A stretch of DNA of 64,000 bases, from assembly GCA_910577465.1 (NCBI GenBank), contig CAJTMM010000001.1, forward strand, positions 108,523 through 172,522, given 5' to 3'. This document shows positions 53,324 to 62,579 of the stretch, piece by piece; the first letter of the stretch is position 1; each line of letters opens with the position of its first letter. A program made the translations under genes and the position numbers. The DNA is from an uncultured Muribaculaceae bacterium (lineage in GTDB: Bacteria > Bacteroidota > Bacteroidia > Bacteroidales > Muribaculaceae). The notes below the pieces were generated by a model. It searched no databases. It was given only the letters and a program-made list of their open reading frames with translations, and had not been told where the DNA came from.

Positions 53324-55231
53324 TTACTTGACTTCCTCGAAGTCTACGTCGGTTACTCCGTCGCCGTTTCCGGGGTTGGGGGTGGGACCTTGCTGGGCTC
53401 CACCGGGCTGGGCACCTTGCTGGGCTTGTGCCTGAGCGTTGAGGATGTCCTGCTGTGCGGCACCGAACGCGGTTTCGATCTGCTTGATGGCGGCATCGAT
53501 TCCTTCGATGTTCTGATTCTTGTGAGCTTCCTTAAGTGCTTCGAGCGCTGTTTCAATAGGAGCTTTCTTGTCGGCAGGAATCTTATCGCCAAGCTCGTTG
53601 AGTTGCTTTTCAGTCTGGAAAATCAATGCATCTGCCTGATTAAGTTTGTCAATGCGTTCCTTTTCCTTGGCATCGGCGGCAGCATTAGCGGCAGCCTCAT
53701 CTTTCATACGCTTGATTTCAGCGTCGGTCAAGCCGCTTGATGCTTCGATACGGATGCTCTGTTCCTTACCAGTTGCCTTATCCTTAGCCGAAACATTCAA
53801 TATACCGTTGGCATCGATTTCGAATGTAACTTCAATCTGAGGAATACCACGGGGTGCGGGAGCAATACCATCGAGGTGGAACTTACCAAGAGTTTTGTCA
53901 TCCTTAGCCATAGGACGTTCACCCTGCAATACGTGGATTTCCACAGAAGGCTGATTGTCGGCAGCTGTTGAGAATGTCTCGCTCTTACGGGTAGGAATGG
54001 TAGTATTGGCTTCGATAAGCTTGGTCATCACACCACCGAGAGTCTCGATACCCACCGACAGAGGAACAACGTCAAGCAACAGCACATCCTTAACATCACC
54101 GGAAAGCACGCCACCTTGGATAGCAGCACCTACGGCAACCACTTCATCGGGGTTAACGCCCTTGGAAGGAGCCTTGCCGAAGAACTTTTCAACGATCTGC
54201 TGAATAGCGGGGATACGGGTCGAACCACCTACCAAAATCACTTCGTCGATATCTTTAGCAGTCATACCGGCATCTTTCAAAGCCTGTTCACAAGGAATGA
54301 TGGTAGCTTGAATCAAACGGTCGGCAAGCTGTTCGAACTTAGCACGGGTCAAGGTCTTAACCAAGTGTTTTGGAATACCGTTGACAGGCATGATGTACGG
54401 CAAGTTGATTTCAGTGCTTGTGGTGCTCGAAAGCTCAATCTTAGCTTTTTCGGCAGCTTCCTTCAAACGCTGCAATGCCATGGGGTCCTTGCGCAAGTCA
54501 ACACCTTCGTCCTTCAAGAACTCATCGGCAAGCCAGTCGATAATAACCTGGTCGAAGTCATCACCGCCAAGGTGGGTATCACCATTGGTCGACTTCACTT
54601 CAAACACACCGTCGCCCAACTCCAATATTGAGATATCGAATGTACCGCCACCGAGGTCAAATACGGCAATCTTCTGATCTTTGTCGCTCTTGTCCAAACC
54701 ATAGGCAAGGGCAGCAGCGGTAGGTTCGTTCACGATACGCTTAACAGTAAGACCTGCGATTTCGCCGGCTTCCTTAGTAGCCTGACGCTGCGAGTCGTTG
54801 AAGTAAGCAGGTACGGTAATAACCGCTTCAGTCACCGACTGTCCGAGATAGTCCTCAGCAGTCTTCTTCATCTTCTGAAGAATCATAGCGGATATTTCCT
54901 GCGGAGTATATTCACGACCGTCGATATCCACACGAGGTGTATTGTTGGCACCGCATACCACTTTGTAAGGTACGCGTTCTATTTCTTTCGATACCTGATC
55001 ACAGGTTTCGCCCATGAATCGCTTGATAGAGTAGATGGTACGTTTCGGATTGGTTATAGCCTGACGTTTAGCAGGGTCGCCCACCTTACGTTCGCCGCCG
55101 TCCACAAACGCTACCACAGAAGGAGTAGTGTTACGTCCTTCGCTGTTAGGTATCACAACGGGATCGTTGCCTTCAAGCACGGCAACACATGAATTGGTTG
55201 TTCCAAGGTCAATGCCTATAATTTTTCCCAT
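53324..55231 (-). CDS. dnaK: Molecular chaperone DnaK (Hsp70)
   Basis: 635 aa, full length. The ATPase domain starts [69 protein letters not shown] and [12 protein letters not shown] are the nucleotide-binding motifs. The substrate-binding domain carries [17 protein letters not shown], then a helical lid and a Gly/Gln/Pro-rich tail ending TDVDFEEVK, the EEVK-type end that docks co-chaperones. No dnaJ or grpE is adjacent, as is usual in Bacteroidetes. No CIRCE repeat was found in the 240 bases upstream. Highly expressed codon bias; single-gene unit. Confidence 0.99.
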   Translation of the reverse strand: MGKIIGIDLGTTNSCVAVLEGNDPVVIPNSEGRNTTPSVVAFVDGGERKVGDPAKRQAITNPKRTIYSIKRFMGETCDQVSKEIERVPYKVVCGANNTPRVDIDGREYTPQEISAMILQKMKKTAEDYLGQSVTEAVITVPAYFNDSQRQATKEAGEIAGLTVKRIVNEPTAAALAYGLDKSDKDQKIAVFDLGGGTFDISILELGDGVFEVKSTNGDTHLGGDDFDQVIIDWLADEFLKDEGVDLRKDPMALQRLKEAAEKAKIELSSTTSTEINLPYIMPVNGIPKHLVKTLTRAKFEQLADRLIQATIIPCEQALKDAGMTAKDIDEVILVGGSTRIPAIQQIVEKFFGKAPSKGVNPDEVVAVGAAIQGGVLSGDVKDVLLLDVVPLSVGIETLGGVMTKLIEANTTIPTRKSETFSTAADNQPSVEIHVLQGERPMAKDDKTLGKFHLDGIAPAPRGIPQIEVTFEIDANGILNVSAKDKATGKEQSIRIEASSGLTDAEIKRMKDEAAANAAADAKEKERIDKLNQADALIFQTEKQLNELGDKIPADKKAPIETALEALKEAHKNQNIEGIDAAIKQIETAFGAAQQDILNAQAQAQQGAQPGGAQQGPTPNPGNGDGVTDVDFEEVK

Positions 55232-55423
55232 AATAAATAAGTGTTTATATGTTTATTTTTGAATTTTGATTATTCTTGATTCGTTTATTCTTTCGTGTCA
55301 TTATAAAAACAAATTTTATGCCAAAAAGGTTGCATATATAATAATACACTATATATCAACTGATTAGTCAAAACAAAACAACTGACACGACCGACTGCCA
55401 TTTTTGTCACTATTGCCCGATTA
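55232..55423. other. Divergent intergenic region dnaK / sulfatase
   Basis: AT-rich gap with no gene. On the dnaK side, long T/A runs (55250-55320) leave no clean TAnnTTTG box. No CIRCE inverted repeat was seen. Confidence 0.6.
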
Positions 55424-55444
55424 GCGAATAATAACTATATTCGC
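55424..55444 (+). promoter_or_regulatory. Inverted repeat upstream of the sulfatase, candidate operator
   Basis: GCGAATA (55424-55430), spacer ATAACTA, TATTCGC (55438-55444): a perfect 7-bp palindrome ending 29 bases before the ATG at 55474. TATATTCG inside it is one base off the TAnnTTTG box, so a bound regulator would cover the promoter. Confidence 0.5.
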
Positions 55445-55473
55445 ATTATCTATTATTACAACAATCTGACATC

Positions 55474-57060
55474 ATGAATACCCCCTACCACAAGCTCCTG
55501 CCCGGAGCGGCACTCGGGCTTATGCCACTGCAAATGCTTCAAGCGGCACCAGCCGAGAAGAAAACCGACGTCCGTCCCAATATAGTCTATATAATGACCG
55601 ACGACCATACGGCTCAGATGATGAGCTGCTACGACCGCCGCAATATGTCGACACCCAACCTCGACCGCATCGCTGCCGACGGCGTACGCTTCACCAACAG
55701 CTTCGTAGCCAACTCCCTCAGCGGACCGTCGCGGGCATGTATGCTCACCGGAAAACACAGCCACACAAACGGTTTCCGTTCCAATGAGACCGATGTGTTC
55801 GACGGCTCACAACCTACCTTCCCGAAATACCTTCAACAAGCCGGTTACCAGACCGCCATATTCGGGAAATGGCACCTGCACACCCTGCCAACAGGATTCG
55901 ACCGATGGTCCATAGTGCCGGGACAAGGCGACTACTACAACCCACAATTCATAGAACAGACCGGCGACACCATAGTGCACCACGGCTATCTCACGAACAT
56001 CATCACCGACCGCTCGCTCAACTGGCTTGAGAATGAGCGCGACCCCGAGAAGCCGTTCTGTCTGCTGATACATCACAAAGCCATACACCGCAACTGGCTT
56101 GCCGACACATGCGACCTTGAACTATTTGAGGACACGACATTCCCGCTCCCTGCCAATTTTTACGACAACTACGAAGGCCGCATAGCAGCACAGCAGCAGG
56201 AAATGTCCATAGCCAGTCCTCATGACATGGACATAGTTTATGACTGCAAGATGCTCCGTCCGGATTCCCGTACACGCCTGACAGGCGCACACATTGGAAT
56301 GCTCAACCGCATGGATTCGGCACAACGCGCACGATGGGATGCACACTATAATCCGATTATAGAAAAATTCTATGCCGACTCGCTGACCGGAGACTCGCTG
56401 ACCGAATGGAAATTCCAACGATACATGCGCGATTACGCCAAAGTGGTGACATCACTTGACCGAAATGTAGGCCGCGTACTCGACTACCTGCGTGACCATG
56501 ACATGCTCCACAACACACTCGTGGTGTACACCTCCGACCAAGGATTTTATATGGGTGAGCACGGATGGTTTGACAAGCGGTTCATGTACGAGGAATCAAT
56601 GCGCACGCCGCTCGTGATGATGCTGCCCGACGGACTTGATGCCAAAGGCGACATAGACCTCATGGTACAGAACATCGATTACGCACCGACATTCCTCGAC
56701 CTTGCGGGAGTAGAGATTCCATCTGACATACAGGGAGTGTCCATGCTGCCACTGCTCAAAGGCGAACGTCCGGAACAATGGCGTGACAATCTCTACTACC
56801 ATTTCCATGAATACCCTGCCGAACATGCCGTGAAACGCCATTACGGCATACGCGACGGACGTTACAAGCTGATTCATTTCTATAACGATATTGACCAATG
56901 GGAACTCTACGACCTTCAGTCCGACCCCACCGAGATGCACAACATCTACGGTAATCCCGGCACGGAAGAGATAACCCGACGCATGATGATCAAACTGCGC
57001 GACGCACAGGAGAAATACGATGATCCGGTACGTCACCAATTTCCCATCACCGTACAATAA
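55474..57060 (+). CDS. Serine-type sulfatase (S1 family, GlcNAc-6-sulfatase-like)
   Basis: 528 aa with an N-terminal signal sequence (to about LQAAPA). NIVYIMTDDHTAQMM binds calcium, and SLSGPSRACMLTGKHSH is the sulfatase signature S-x-P-S-R: the residue converted to formylglycine is S83, so it is a Ser-type enzyme needing the radical SAM maturase encoded at 25815. ALVVYTSDQGFYMGEHGWFDKR-type sequence (VVYTSDQGFYMGEHGW) and YHFHEYPAEH near the end match subfamily S1_11 N-acetylglucosamine-6-sulfatases; the substrate is therefore inferred to be sulfated mucin or heparan-type glycans. It is 30 bases before the fucosidase gene. Confidence 0.92.
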   Translation: MNTPYHKLLPGAALGLMPLQMLQAAPAEKKTDVRPNIVYIMTDDHTAQMMSCYDRRNMSTPNLDRIAADGVRFTNSFVANSLSGPSRACMLTGKHSHTNGFRSNETDVFDGSQPTFPKYLQQAGYQTAIFGKWHLHTLPTGFDRWSIVPGQGDYYNPQFIEQTGDTIVHHGYLTNIITDRSLNWLENERDPEKPFCLLIHHKAIHRNWLADTCDLELFEDTTFPLPANFYDNYEGRIAAQQQEMSIASPHDMDIVYDCKMLRPDSRTRLTGAHIGMLNRMDSAQRARWDAHYNPIIEKFYADSLTGDSLTEWKFQRYMRDYAKVVTSLDRNVGRVLDYLRDHDMLHNTLVVYTSDQGFYMGEHGWFDKRFMYEESMRTPLVMMLPDGLDAKGDIDLMVQNIDYAPTFLDLAGVEIPSDIQGVSMLPLLKGERPEQWRDNLYYHFHEYPAEHAVKRHYGIRDGRYKLIHFYNDIDQWELYDLQSDPTEMHNIYGNPGTEEITRRMMIKLRDAQEKYDDPVRHQFPITVQ

Positions 57061-57090
57061 CGAAACGCCAATACAAATTTCACAAGCCAA

Positions 57091-58866
57091 ATGACCAACA
57101 TGAAACAGATACTTGCCGGAACAGCAATAGCCCTATGCGGCATCGTTGCCCATGCTTCAGATGAATATTTCGTAAAGGAACTCATATTCCCGGAAGGAAC
57201 GGACTCGATAACAAAGGTAGAGATGGCGGCACGCCTTGTACCCAATGAACAGCAACGTGCGTGGCAGCAACGCGAACTTACAGCATTCCTGCACTTCGGA
57301 ATGAACACATTCACCGACCGTGAATGGGGTGACGGGAAAGAATCGCCGGAACTGTTCAATCCTGATTCACTCGACACCGACCAATGGGTAAGCGCCCTCA
57401 AGGATGCCGGATTCAAGATGGTGATACTAACAGCCAAGCATCACGACGGATTCTGCCTGTGGCCCACAGCCACCACTGACCACTCCGTAGCCTCATCGCC
57501 ATGGCGCGGAGGGAAGGGCGACGTCGTAGCCGACCTACGCAAATCGTGCGACAAATACGGAATGAAACTCGGTATATATCTGTCGCCGTGGGACCGCAAC
57601 GCATCATGCTACGGTGACTCACCACGCTACAACGACATGTTCGTGGCACAGCTCACAGAGCTACTGACCAACTACGGCAAGATTGACGAAGTATGGTTTG
57701 ACGGGGCCTGCGGAGAGGGTCCGAACGGCAAGAAACAGGAGTATGACTGGCTGCGGTTCCGCGAAACCATGCGGCGTTTGCAACCCGAAGCCGTACTTGC
57801 CATCACCGGCGACGATGTGCGCTGGGTTGGTAATGAAGGTGGACGCGGACGCGAAACCGAATGGAGCGTCACACCGTTGGTTCCGAGCATATACTCCTAC
57901 TCCGATTCGATAAACAAATCACTCGGTATCGACGCCATGTCGCCAGGCATAGGCAGCCGCGAGCTGGTAGCAAAAGCCGACCGTCTGTACTGGTGGCCGT
58001 CGGAGGTCGATGTATCCATACGTCCGGGATGGTTCTACCACTCTCATGAAAAGCCCCATTCACTTTCAAGATTAGCCGACATCTATCTGCAATCGGTAGG
58101 TCGAAACTCAGTGCTTCTGCTCAACATCCCACCCGACCGTTCAGGACGTATAAACCAAGCCGATGTGAACCGACTGATGGAGATGCGCCGCTGGATTGAC
58201 CAAAACTTCACCGACAACCTCCTCGGCACACCATCGGCAACCATCAACAGTGTGGTGCTGGAAGAGGATATAGACCGCGGACAGCGGGTGGAACAATTCG
58301 AGATACTCGGCTACGATTCCACTAACGACCGCTGGACACCCCTTGCACAGGGTACCACCATAGGCAAGAAACGGATACTCACGTTCCCCGACACCAAGGT
58401 CGATGCGCTGCGACTCAAGATATTATCCTCACGCAGCACACCCCACGCCCGAATCACCGGAGCATACCATATAACCATGCCGCAGGAAACAGCACCCGCC
58501 ACCATAGAGCTGCCATCAATCCCCACTAAAGGAATGAAGCTGACCACAGCAAAGAACGACGGCAACTTCATATACACCATACGTATGCCAAAAGCGACAG
58601 AGATAGCCGGATTCGTGTACACTCCGGAACCTGCGAAAGGCCTGCTATTCAAATACGCAGTGCAATCAAGCCTTGACGGCAAGAAATGGACAGATATTGC
58701 CACAACGGGTGAATTCAGCAACGTGGAAGCCAACCCGATACCGCAGCAAGTGGTGTTTGAGACGCCGGTCAAAGCCCGCTATTTCCGTTTGAGAACACTC
58801 GAAACAATAGGCAACTCACCGATGTTAAGCACATCGACCCTCACACTACTGTCGCCCAAGCAATAA
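57091..58866 (+). CDS. Alpha-L-fucosidase, GH29
   Basis: 591 aa with a signal peptide. The (beta/alpha)8 domain shows FLHFGMNTFTDREWGDGKE, MVILTAKHHDGFCLWPT, LGIYLSPWDRN and KIDEVWFDGACGEG with the nucleophile aspartate; GREPEWS-like RETEWSV follows. WGDG near the start suggests the GH29-B type, which prefers branched Lewis-type alpha-1,3/1,4 fucosides. A beta-sandwich region of the F5/8 or CBM32 kind makes the C terminus (about 440-591; FKYAVQSSLDGKKWTDIA, ARYFRLRTLE). Together with the sulfatase it would strip caps from mucin O-glycans. The ATG at 57100 is an alternative start. Confidence 0.95.
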   Translation: MTNMKQILAGTAIALCGIVAHASDEYFVKELIFPEGTDSITKVEMAARLVPNEQQRAWQQRELTAFLHFGMNTFTDREWGDGKESPELFNPDSLDTDQWVSALKDAGFKMVILTAKHHDGFCLWPTATTDHSVASSPWRGGKGDVVADLRKSCDKYGMKLGIYLSPWDRNASCYGDSPRYNDMFVAQLTELLTNYGKIDEVWFDGACGEGPNGKKQEYDWLRFRETMRRLQPEAVLAITGDDVRWVGNEGGRGRETEWSVTPLVPSIYSYSDSINKSLGIDAMSPGIGSRELVAKADRLYWWPSEVDVSIRPGWFYHSHEKPHSLSRLADIYLQSVGRNSVLLLNIPPDRSGRINQADVNRLMEMRRWIDQNFTDNLLGTPSATINSVVLEEDIDRGQRVEQFEILGYDSTNDRWTPLAQGTTIGKKRILTFPDTKVDALRLKILSSRSTPHARITGAYHITMPQETAPATIELPSIPTKGMKLTTAKNDGNFIYTIRMPKATEIAGFVYTPEPAKGLLFKYAVQSSLDGKKWTDIATTGEFSNVEANPIPQQVVFETPVKARYFRLRTLETIGNSPMLSTSTLTLLSPKQ

Positions 58867-58898
58867 GCCATCACAGGATATATCCCATAGACATCATA

Positions 58899-58939
58899 GC
58901 GTGGCGCGCCATATTTTTCAGGCGCACCACGCCTTTTTT
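58899..58939 (+). terminator. Terminator of the sulfatase-fucosidase operon
   Basis: Stem GCGTGGCGCGCC (58899-58910) with GGCGCACCACGC (58921-58932), one mismatch, 10-base loop, tail CTTTTTT. Confidence 0.88.
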
Positions 58940-59026
58940 ATCATACAAAATGCCACAGGGAGCGCACGGATAAACATAGATGGCACTAAATTCCGCCGCA
59001 AACACACAATAATTAATATTATTTGC

Positions 59027-59034
59027 TAAATTTG
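59027..59034 (+). promoter_or_regulatory. -7 box of the methylmalonyl-CoA decarboxylase operon
   Basis: TAAATTTG, fitting TAnnTTTG, 69 bases before the epimerase ATG. A good -33 TTTG is not seen at 19-21 bases. Confidence 0.6.
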
Positions 59035-59103
59035 CACATTGATACGTGTGTCAAATCACATAGATAACAAACAATATTACCAAACCATAAAAATCACAAC
59101 ACA

Positions 59104-59523
59104 ATGGACATTTCCCACATTGAACATGTAGGTATAGCCGTTCCCTCACTGGAGGAAGCCATACCCTTCTACGAAAACATGCTTGGTCTCAAATGCTTTG
59201 CTATAGAAGAAGTTGCCGACCAGAAAGTGCGCACCGCATTCTTCAAAGTCGGTCAGACAAAAATAGAACTCCTCGAACCCACAGCCGAAGACAGCGCCAT
59301 AGCTAAATTCATAGCCAACAACGGTGGCCGCGGCGGCATCCAGCACATAGCATTCGCCATAGAAGACGGCGTGGCAAACGCGCTCGCAGAGGTAGAATCG
59401 AAGGGCGGACGCCTTATCGACAAAGCCCCCCGCAAGGGAGCCGAAGGTCTCAACATAGCATTCCTGCACCCCAAATCGACATGCGGTACCCTTATCGAGC
59501 TATGCGAGGACCCCAACAAATAA
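59104..59523 (+). CDS. mce: Methylmalonyl-CoA epimerase
   Basis: Interconverts (R)- and (S)-methylmalonyl-CoA between the mutase and the decarboxylase on the way from succinate to propionate. 139 aa, a VOC-fold enzyme: DISHIEHVGIAVPSLEEAIPFYENML holds the first metal histidine (H8), GIQHIAFAIEDG the second, and IELCED the metal-binding glutamate. First gene of the operon, 45 bases before the carboxyltransferase. Confidence 0.96.
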   Translation: MDISHIEHVGIAVPSLEEAIPFYENMLGLKCFAIEEVADQKVRTAFFKVGQTKIELLEPTAEDSAIAKFIANNGGRGGIQHIAFAIEDGVANALAEVESKGGRLIDKAPRKGAEGLNIAFLHPKSTCGTLIELCEDPNK

Positions 59524-59568
59524 AACAACCAATAAATTAAGCAACCCATACACTTACTTACGAAGAAA

Positions 59569-61122
59569 ATGAGTAATCAGCTTGAAAAAGTACAGGAGCT
59601 TATAGCCCTGCGCAATGAAGCCCGTCTCGGCGGCGGCGAAAAAGCCATCCAGAAACAGCACGACCGCGGCAAATACACAGCCCGTGAACGTATAGCCCAG
59701 CTGCTCGACGAAGGCTCTTTTGAAGAAATAGATATGTTTGTGCGCCACCGCTGCCACAACTTCGGTCAGGAAAAGAAAAGCTACCTCGGCGACGGTGTTG
59801 TCACCGGCTACGGAACAATAGACGGCCGTCTGGTATATGTGTTCGCACAGGACTTCACCGTATTCGGCGGCTCACTGAGCGAAACCATGGCTCAGAAGAT
59901 ATGCAAGATCATGGATATGGCCATGAAGATGGGCGCTCCGGTAATCGGTCTTAACGACTCGGGCGGCGCACGTATCCAGGAAGGTATCAACGCACTTGCA
60001 GGATATGCCGAAATATTCCAGCGCAACATCCTCGCATCGGGCGTAATACCCCAGATTTCAGCAATCCTCGGTCCCTGCGCCGGCGGTGCCGTTTACTCCC
60101 CCGCCCTCACCGACTTCACCATCATGACCAAGGGCATCTCTTATATGTTCCTCACCGGTCCTAAGGTAGTGAAAACCGTTACCGGTGAAGATGTGACACA
60201 AGATGCACTCGGTGGAGCAGAGGTACACTCATCGAAGAGTGGTGTTGCCCACTTCGCAGCAGAGGATGGCGAGGACTGTCTGAAGATAATCCGCAAACTT
60301 TTCAGCTACATACCCCAGAACAACCTCGAAGAGGCTCCCTTGGTAGAATGCAACGACCCGATAGACCGTCTGGAAGACTCGCTCAACGATATCATCCCCG
60401 ACTCCGCCACACGTCCTTACGACATGTACGAAGTAATCGGAGCCATCATCGACAACGGTGAATTCCTTGAAGTACAGCGCAACTACGCCAAGAACCTTAT
60501 CGTGGGCTTCGCACGCTTCAACGGTCAGGCAGTAGGTATCGTTGCCAACCAGCCCAAATATCTCGCCGGCGTATTGGACAGCAACGCATCGCGCAAGGGC
60601 GCACGCTTCGTACGCTTCTGCGACGCATTCAACATTCCATTGGTAACACTGGTGGATGTACCCGGCTTCCTTCCCGGTACCGGTCAGGAATACAACGGCG
60701 TGATTCTCCATGGCGCAAAACTTCTTTACGCATACGGCGAAGCTACCGTGCCTAAAGTAACCGTAACCCTGCGCAAGAGCTACGGCGGCAGCCATATAGT
60801 GATGAGCTGCAAGCAACTCCGCGGCGACATGAACTACGCATGGCCTACAGCAGAAATCGCAGTTATGGGCGGTGCCGGTGCAGTGGAGGTACTCTACGCC
60901 CGCGAAGCCAAAGAGGCAGCCGATCCGGCAGCAGTGCTCAAGGAGAAGGAAACAGAATACAACAAGCTGTTCTGCAACCCCTACAACGCAGCCCGCTACG
61001 GCTATATCGACGATGTAATAGAACCGCGTAACACACGTTTCCGCGTAATCCGAGCCCTTCAGCAGCTTGCCACCAAGAAAGTGACCAACCCTGCCAAGAA
61101 GCACGGTAACATACCTTTATAA
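59569..61122 (+). CDS. mmdA: Methylmalonyl-CoA decarboxylase alpha / propionyl-CoA carboxylase beta subunit
   Basis: Carboxyltransferase of 517 aa that moves CO2 between methylmalonyl-CoA and the biotin on the carrier subunit. Crotonase-fold motifs: [71 protein letters not shown] and [14 protein letters not shown]. The neighbours OadG-like, biotin carrier and OadB-like identify it as part of a sodium-pumping decarboxylase and not of a carboxylase with a biotin carboxylase partner. High C-ending codon bias suggests strong expression. Confidence 0.95.
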   Translation: MSNQLEKVQELIALRNEARLGGGEKAIQKQHDRGKYTARERIAQLLDEGSFEEIDMFVRHRCHNFGQEKKSYLGDGVVTGYGTIDGRLVYVFAQDFTVFGGSLSETMAQKICKIMDMAMKMGAPVIGLNDSGGARIQEGINALAGYAEIFQRNILASGVIPQISAILGPCAGGAVYSPALTDFTIMTKGISYMFLTGPKVVKTVTGEDVTQDALGGAEVHSSKSGVAHFAAEDGEDCLKIIRKLFSYIPQNNLEEAPLVECNDPIDRLEDSLNDIIPDSATRPYDMYEVIGAIIDNGEFLEVQRNYAKNLIVGFARFNGQAVGIVANQPKYLAGVLDSNASRKGARFVRFCDAFNIPLVTLVDVPGFLPGTGQEYNGVILHGAKLLYAYGEATVPKVTVTLRKSYGGSHIVMSCKQLRGDMNYAWPTAEIAVMGGAGAVEVLYAREAKEAADPAAVLKEKETEYNKLFCNPYNAARYGYIDDVIEPRNTRFRVIRALQQLATKKVTNPAKKHGNIPL

Positions 61123-61148
61123 CCCACACCAACGAGAACTTACAGTTT

Positions 61149-62069
61149 ATGAAAAAGAAACTATTATTAATCCTCGTGGCAGTGGTGGCTTGCGCCACCG
61201 TAGTATCGGCCCAGGGTCGCCGCGGACTGCGCATCAATGAAGTGATGGTGCAGAACGACAGCAACTATGTGGACGACTACGGTTGCCGTACAGCGTGGGT
61301 GGAACTATTCAACTCCACCTTTGCCCCCCTCGAGATATCGAGCGTGTACATCACCAACGATAAGAACAATCCCAAACTGTACCCTGTGCCTCTGGGCGAC
61401 GTGAACACTGAGATTCCCGCACGCCAGCATGTGATATTCTGGGCCGACGGCCAGCCGTCGCGCGGAACATTCCACATGAACTTCAAGTTGCAGCCGGGTC
61501 AGGACAACTGGATAGGTGTGTACGATGCCGACGGCATCACACTTATCGATGAAGTTGTAATCCCCGCATCGCTTCTGCCCAACACCACCTACGCCCGCAA
61601 GGCGGACGGAGAGGGAGCCGGCACCGAAGCCTGGGAGGTGCGCGACGGAACAGGCAACAAGTACATCACCCCGTCGAGCAACAACATCATCAAGGATACC
61701 AACGGAAAGGTGGAGATGTTCTCCGAACAGGATGAAAACGGATTCGCACTGACCATCATGGCTATGGGCATCGTATTCTCGGCATTGCTGCTGCTGTGCA
61801 TCTGCTTCTACATCATAAGCAAGATAGGCGAGCGCGTGTCGCGTCACAACAAGGCCAAATCGCACGGAGCCAAACTGACCGAGCTTCCCAAGGAAGCACG
61901 TCCGGAACATGACTCAGGCGAAGAGATCGCAGCTATCGTGATGGCGCTCCATGAGCATCTTGACACTCATGACCAGGAGAGCACAGTGCTCACAATCAAC
62001 AAAGTGAAACGTGCCTACTCGCCATGGAACTCCAAAATCTATGGATTGCGCGAACTTCCGCACCGTTGA
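61149..62069 (+). CDS. Lamin-tail domain fused to OadG-like gamma subunit
   Basis: 306 aa. After a signal peptide (1-21) comes a lamin-tail-like beta-sandwich (about 26-150; LRINEVMVQNDSNYVDDYG, AWVELFNSTFAPLEISSV, ARQHVIFWADGQPSRG) on the periplasmic side, a linker, one membrane helix (199-223; IMAMGIVFSALLLLCICFYI) and a cytoplasmic OadG-like tail (IAAIVMALHEHL, SPWNSKIYGLRELPH). OadG holds decarboxylase subunits together at the membrane. The added lamin-tail part probably anchors or stabilises the pump; its ligand is not known. The fusion recurs in Bacteroidales as far as I recall. Confidence 0.88.
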   Translation: MKKKLLLILVAVVACATVVSAQGRRGLRINEVMVQNDSNYVDDYGCRTAWVELFNSTFAPLEISSVYITNDKNNPKLYPVPLGDVNTEIPARQHVIFWADGQPSRGTFHMNFKLQPGQDNWIGVYDADGITLIDEVVIPASLLPNTTYARKADGEGAGTEAWEVRDGTGNKYITPSSNNIIKDTNGKVEMFSEQDENGFALTIMAMGIVFSALLLLCICFYIISKIGERVSRHNKAKSHGAKLTELPKEARPEHDSGEEIAAIVMALHEHLDTHDQESTVLTINKVKRAYSPWNSKIYGLRELPHR

Positions 62070-62123
62070 TCAACGAACTAACAGAAACACCTTAAAATTA
62101 AAAACAAACATTCTCAACTACCG

Positions 62124-62558
62124 ATGAAAGAATATAAATATAAAATCAACGGTAACACCTATAAGGTAGCCGTAGGCGACATAGACAACAACGTTGCCCA
62201 AGTAGAGGTCAACGGCATCCCCTACAAAGTGGAACTTGATTCAGCCAAGAAACCGGTGACCGTGGTAAGCGCACCCCGTCCCTCGGCAGCCCCCCGCACC
62301 GAAAGCGGAGCCAAAGTAATAGCGAAGCCCGCAACCGGCGCAGCCGGCCATCAGGTGAAAGCTCCTCTGCCCGGTACCGTACTGTCCATATCAGTGAAAG
62401 TAGGCGACACCGTAAAGGCATCCGATACAGTAGTGGTACTCGAAGCGATGAAGATGGAAAACGCTATCCATGCAGGCCGCGACGGTGTCATCACCGCAGT
62501 GAATGTCAACGCCGGCGATGCAGTGCTTGAAGGCGCACCATTGGTATCAATCGACTAA
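62124..62558 (+). CDS. Biotin carboxyl carrier protein of the decarboxylase
   Basis: 144 aa. N-terminal part (1-45) is a small beta domain (YKINGNTYKVAVGDIDNN), then an Ala/Pro-rich flexible linker (about 46-78) and the biotinyl domain (79-144): KAPLPGTVLSISVKVGDTV and VLEAMKMENAIHAG with the biotinylated K110. It swings between the carboxyltransferase and the membrane subunit. Located between the gamma and beta subunit genes, 21 bases before the latter. Confidence 0.96.
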   Translation: MKEYKYKINGNTYKVAVGDIDNNVAQVEVNGIPYKVELDSAKKPVTVVSAPRPSAAPRTESGAKVIAKPATGAAGHQVKAPLPGTVLSISVKVGDTVKASDTVVVLEAMKMENAIHAGRDGVITAVNVNAGDAVLEGAPLVSID

Positions 62559-62579
62559 TTCATTAAACGATTATAGATT

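Noticed and set aside
55232..55473. CIRCE element for dnaK
   Set aside because: No TTAGCACTC-N9-GAGTGCTAA-like repeat is present in the upstream region.
60229..61104. Minus-strand open frame of 291 codons
   Set aside because: It lies wholly opposite mmdA, whose protein motifs are complete; the biased codons of mmdA leave the other strand open. No family match in the translation.
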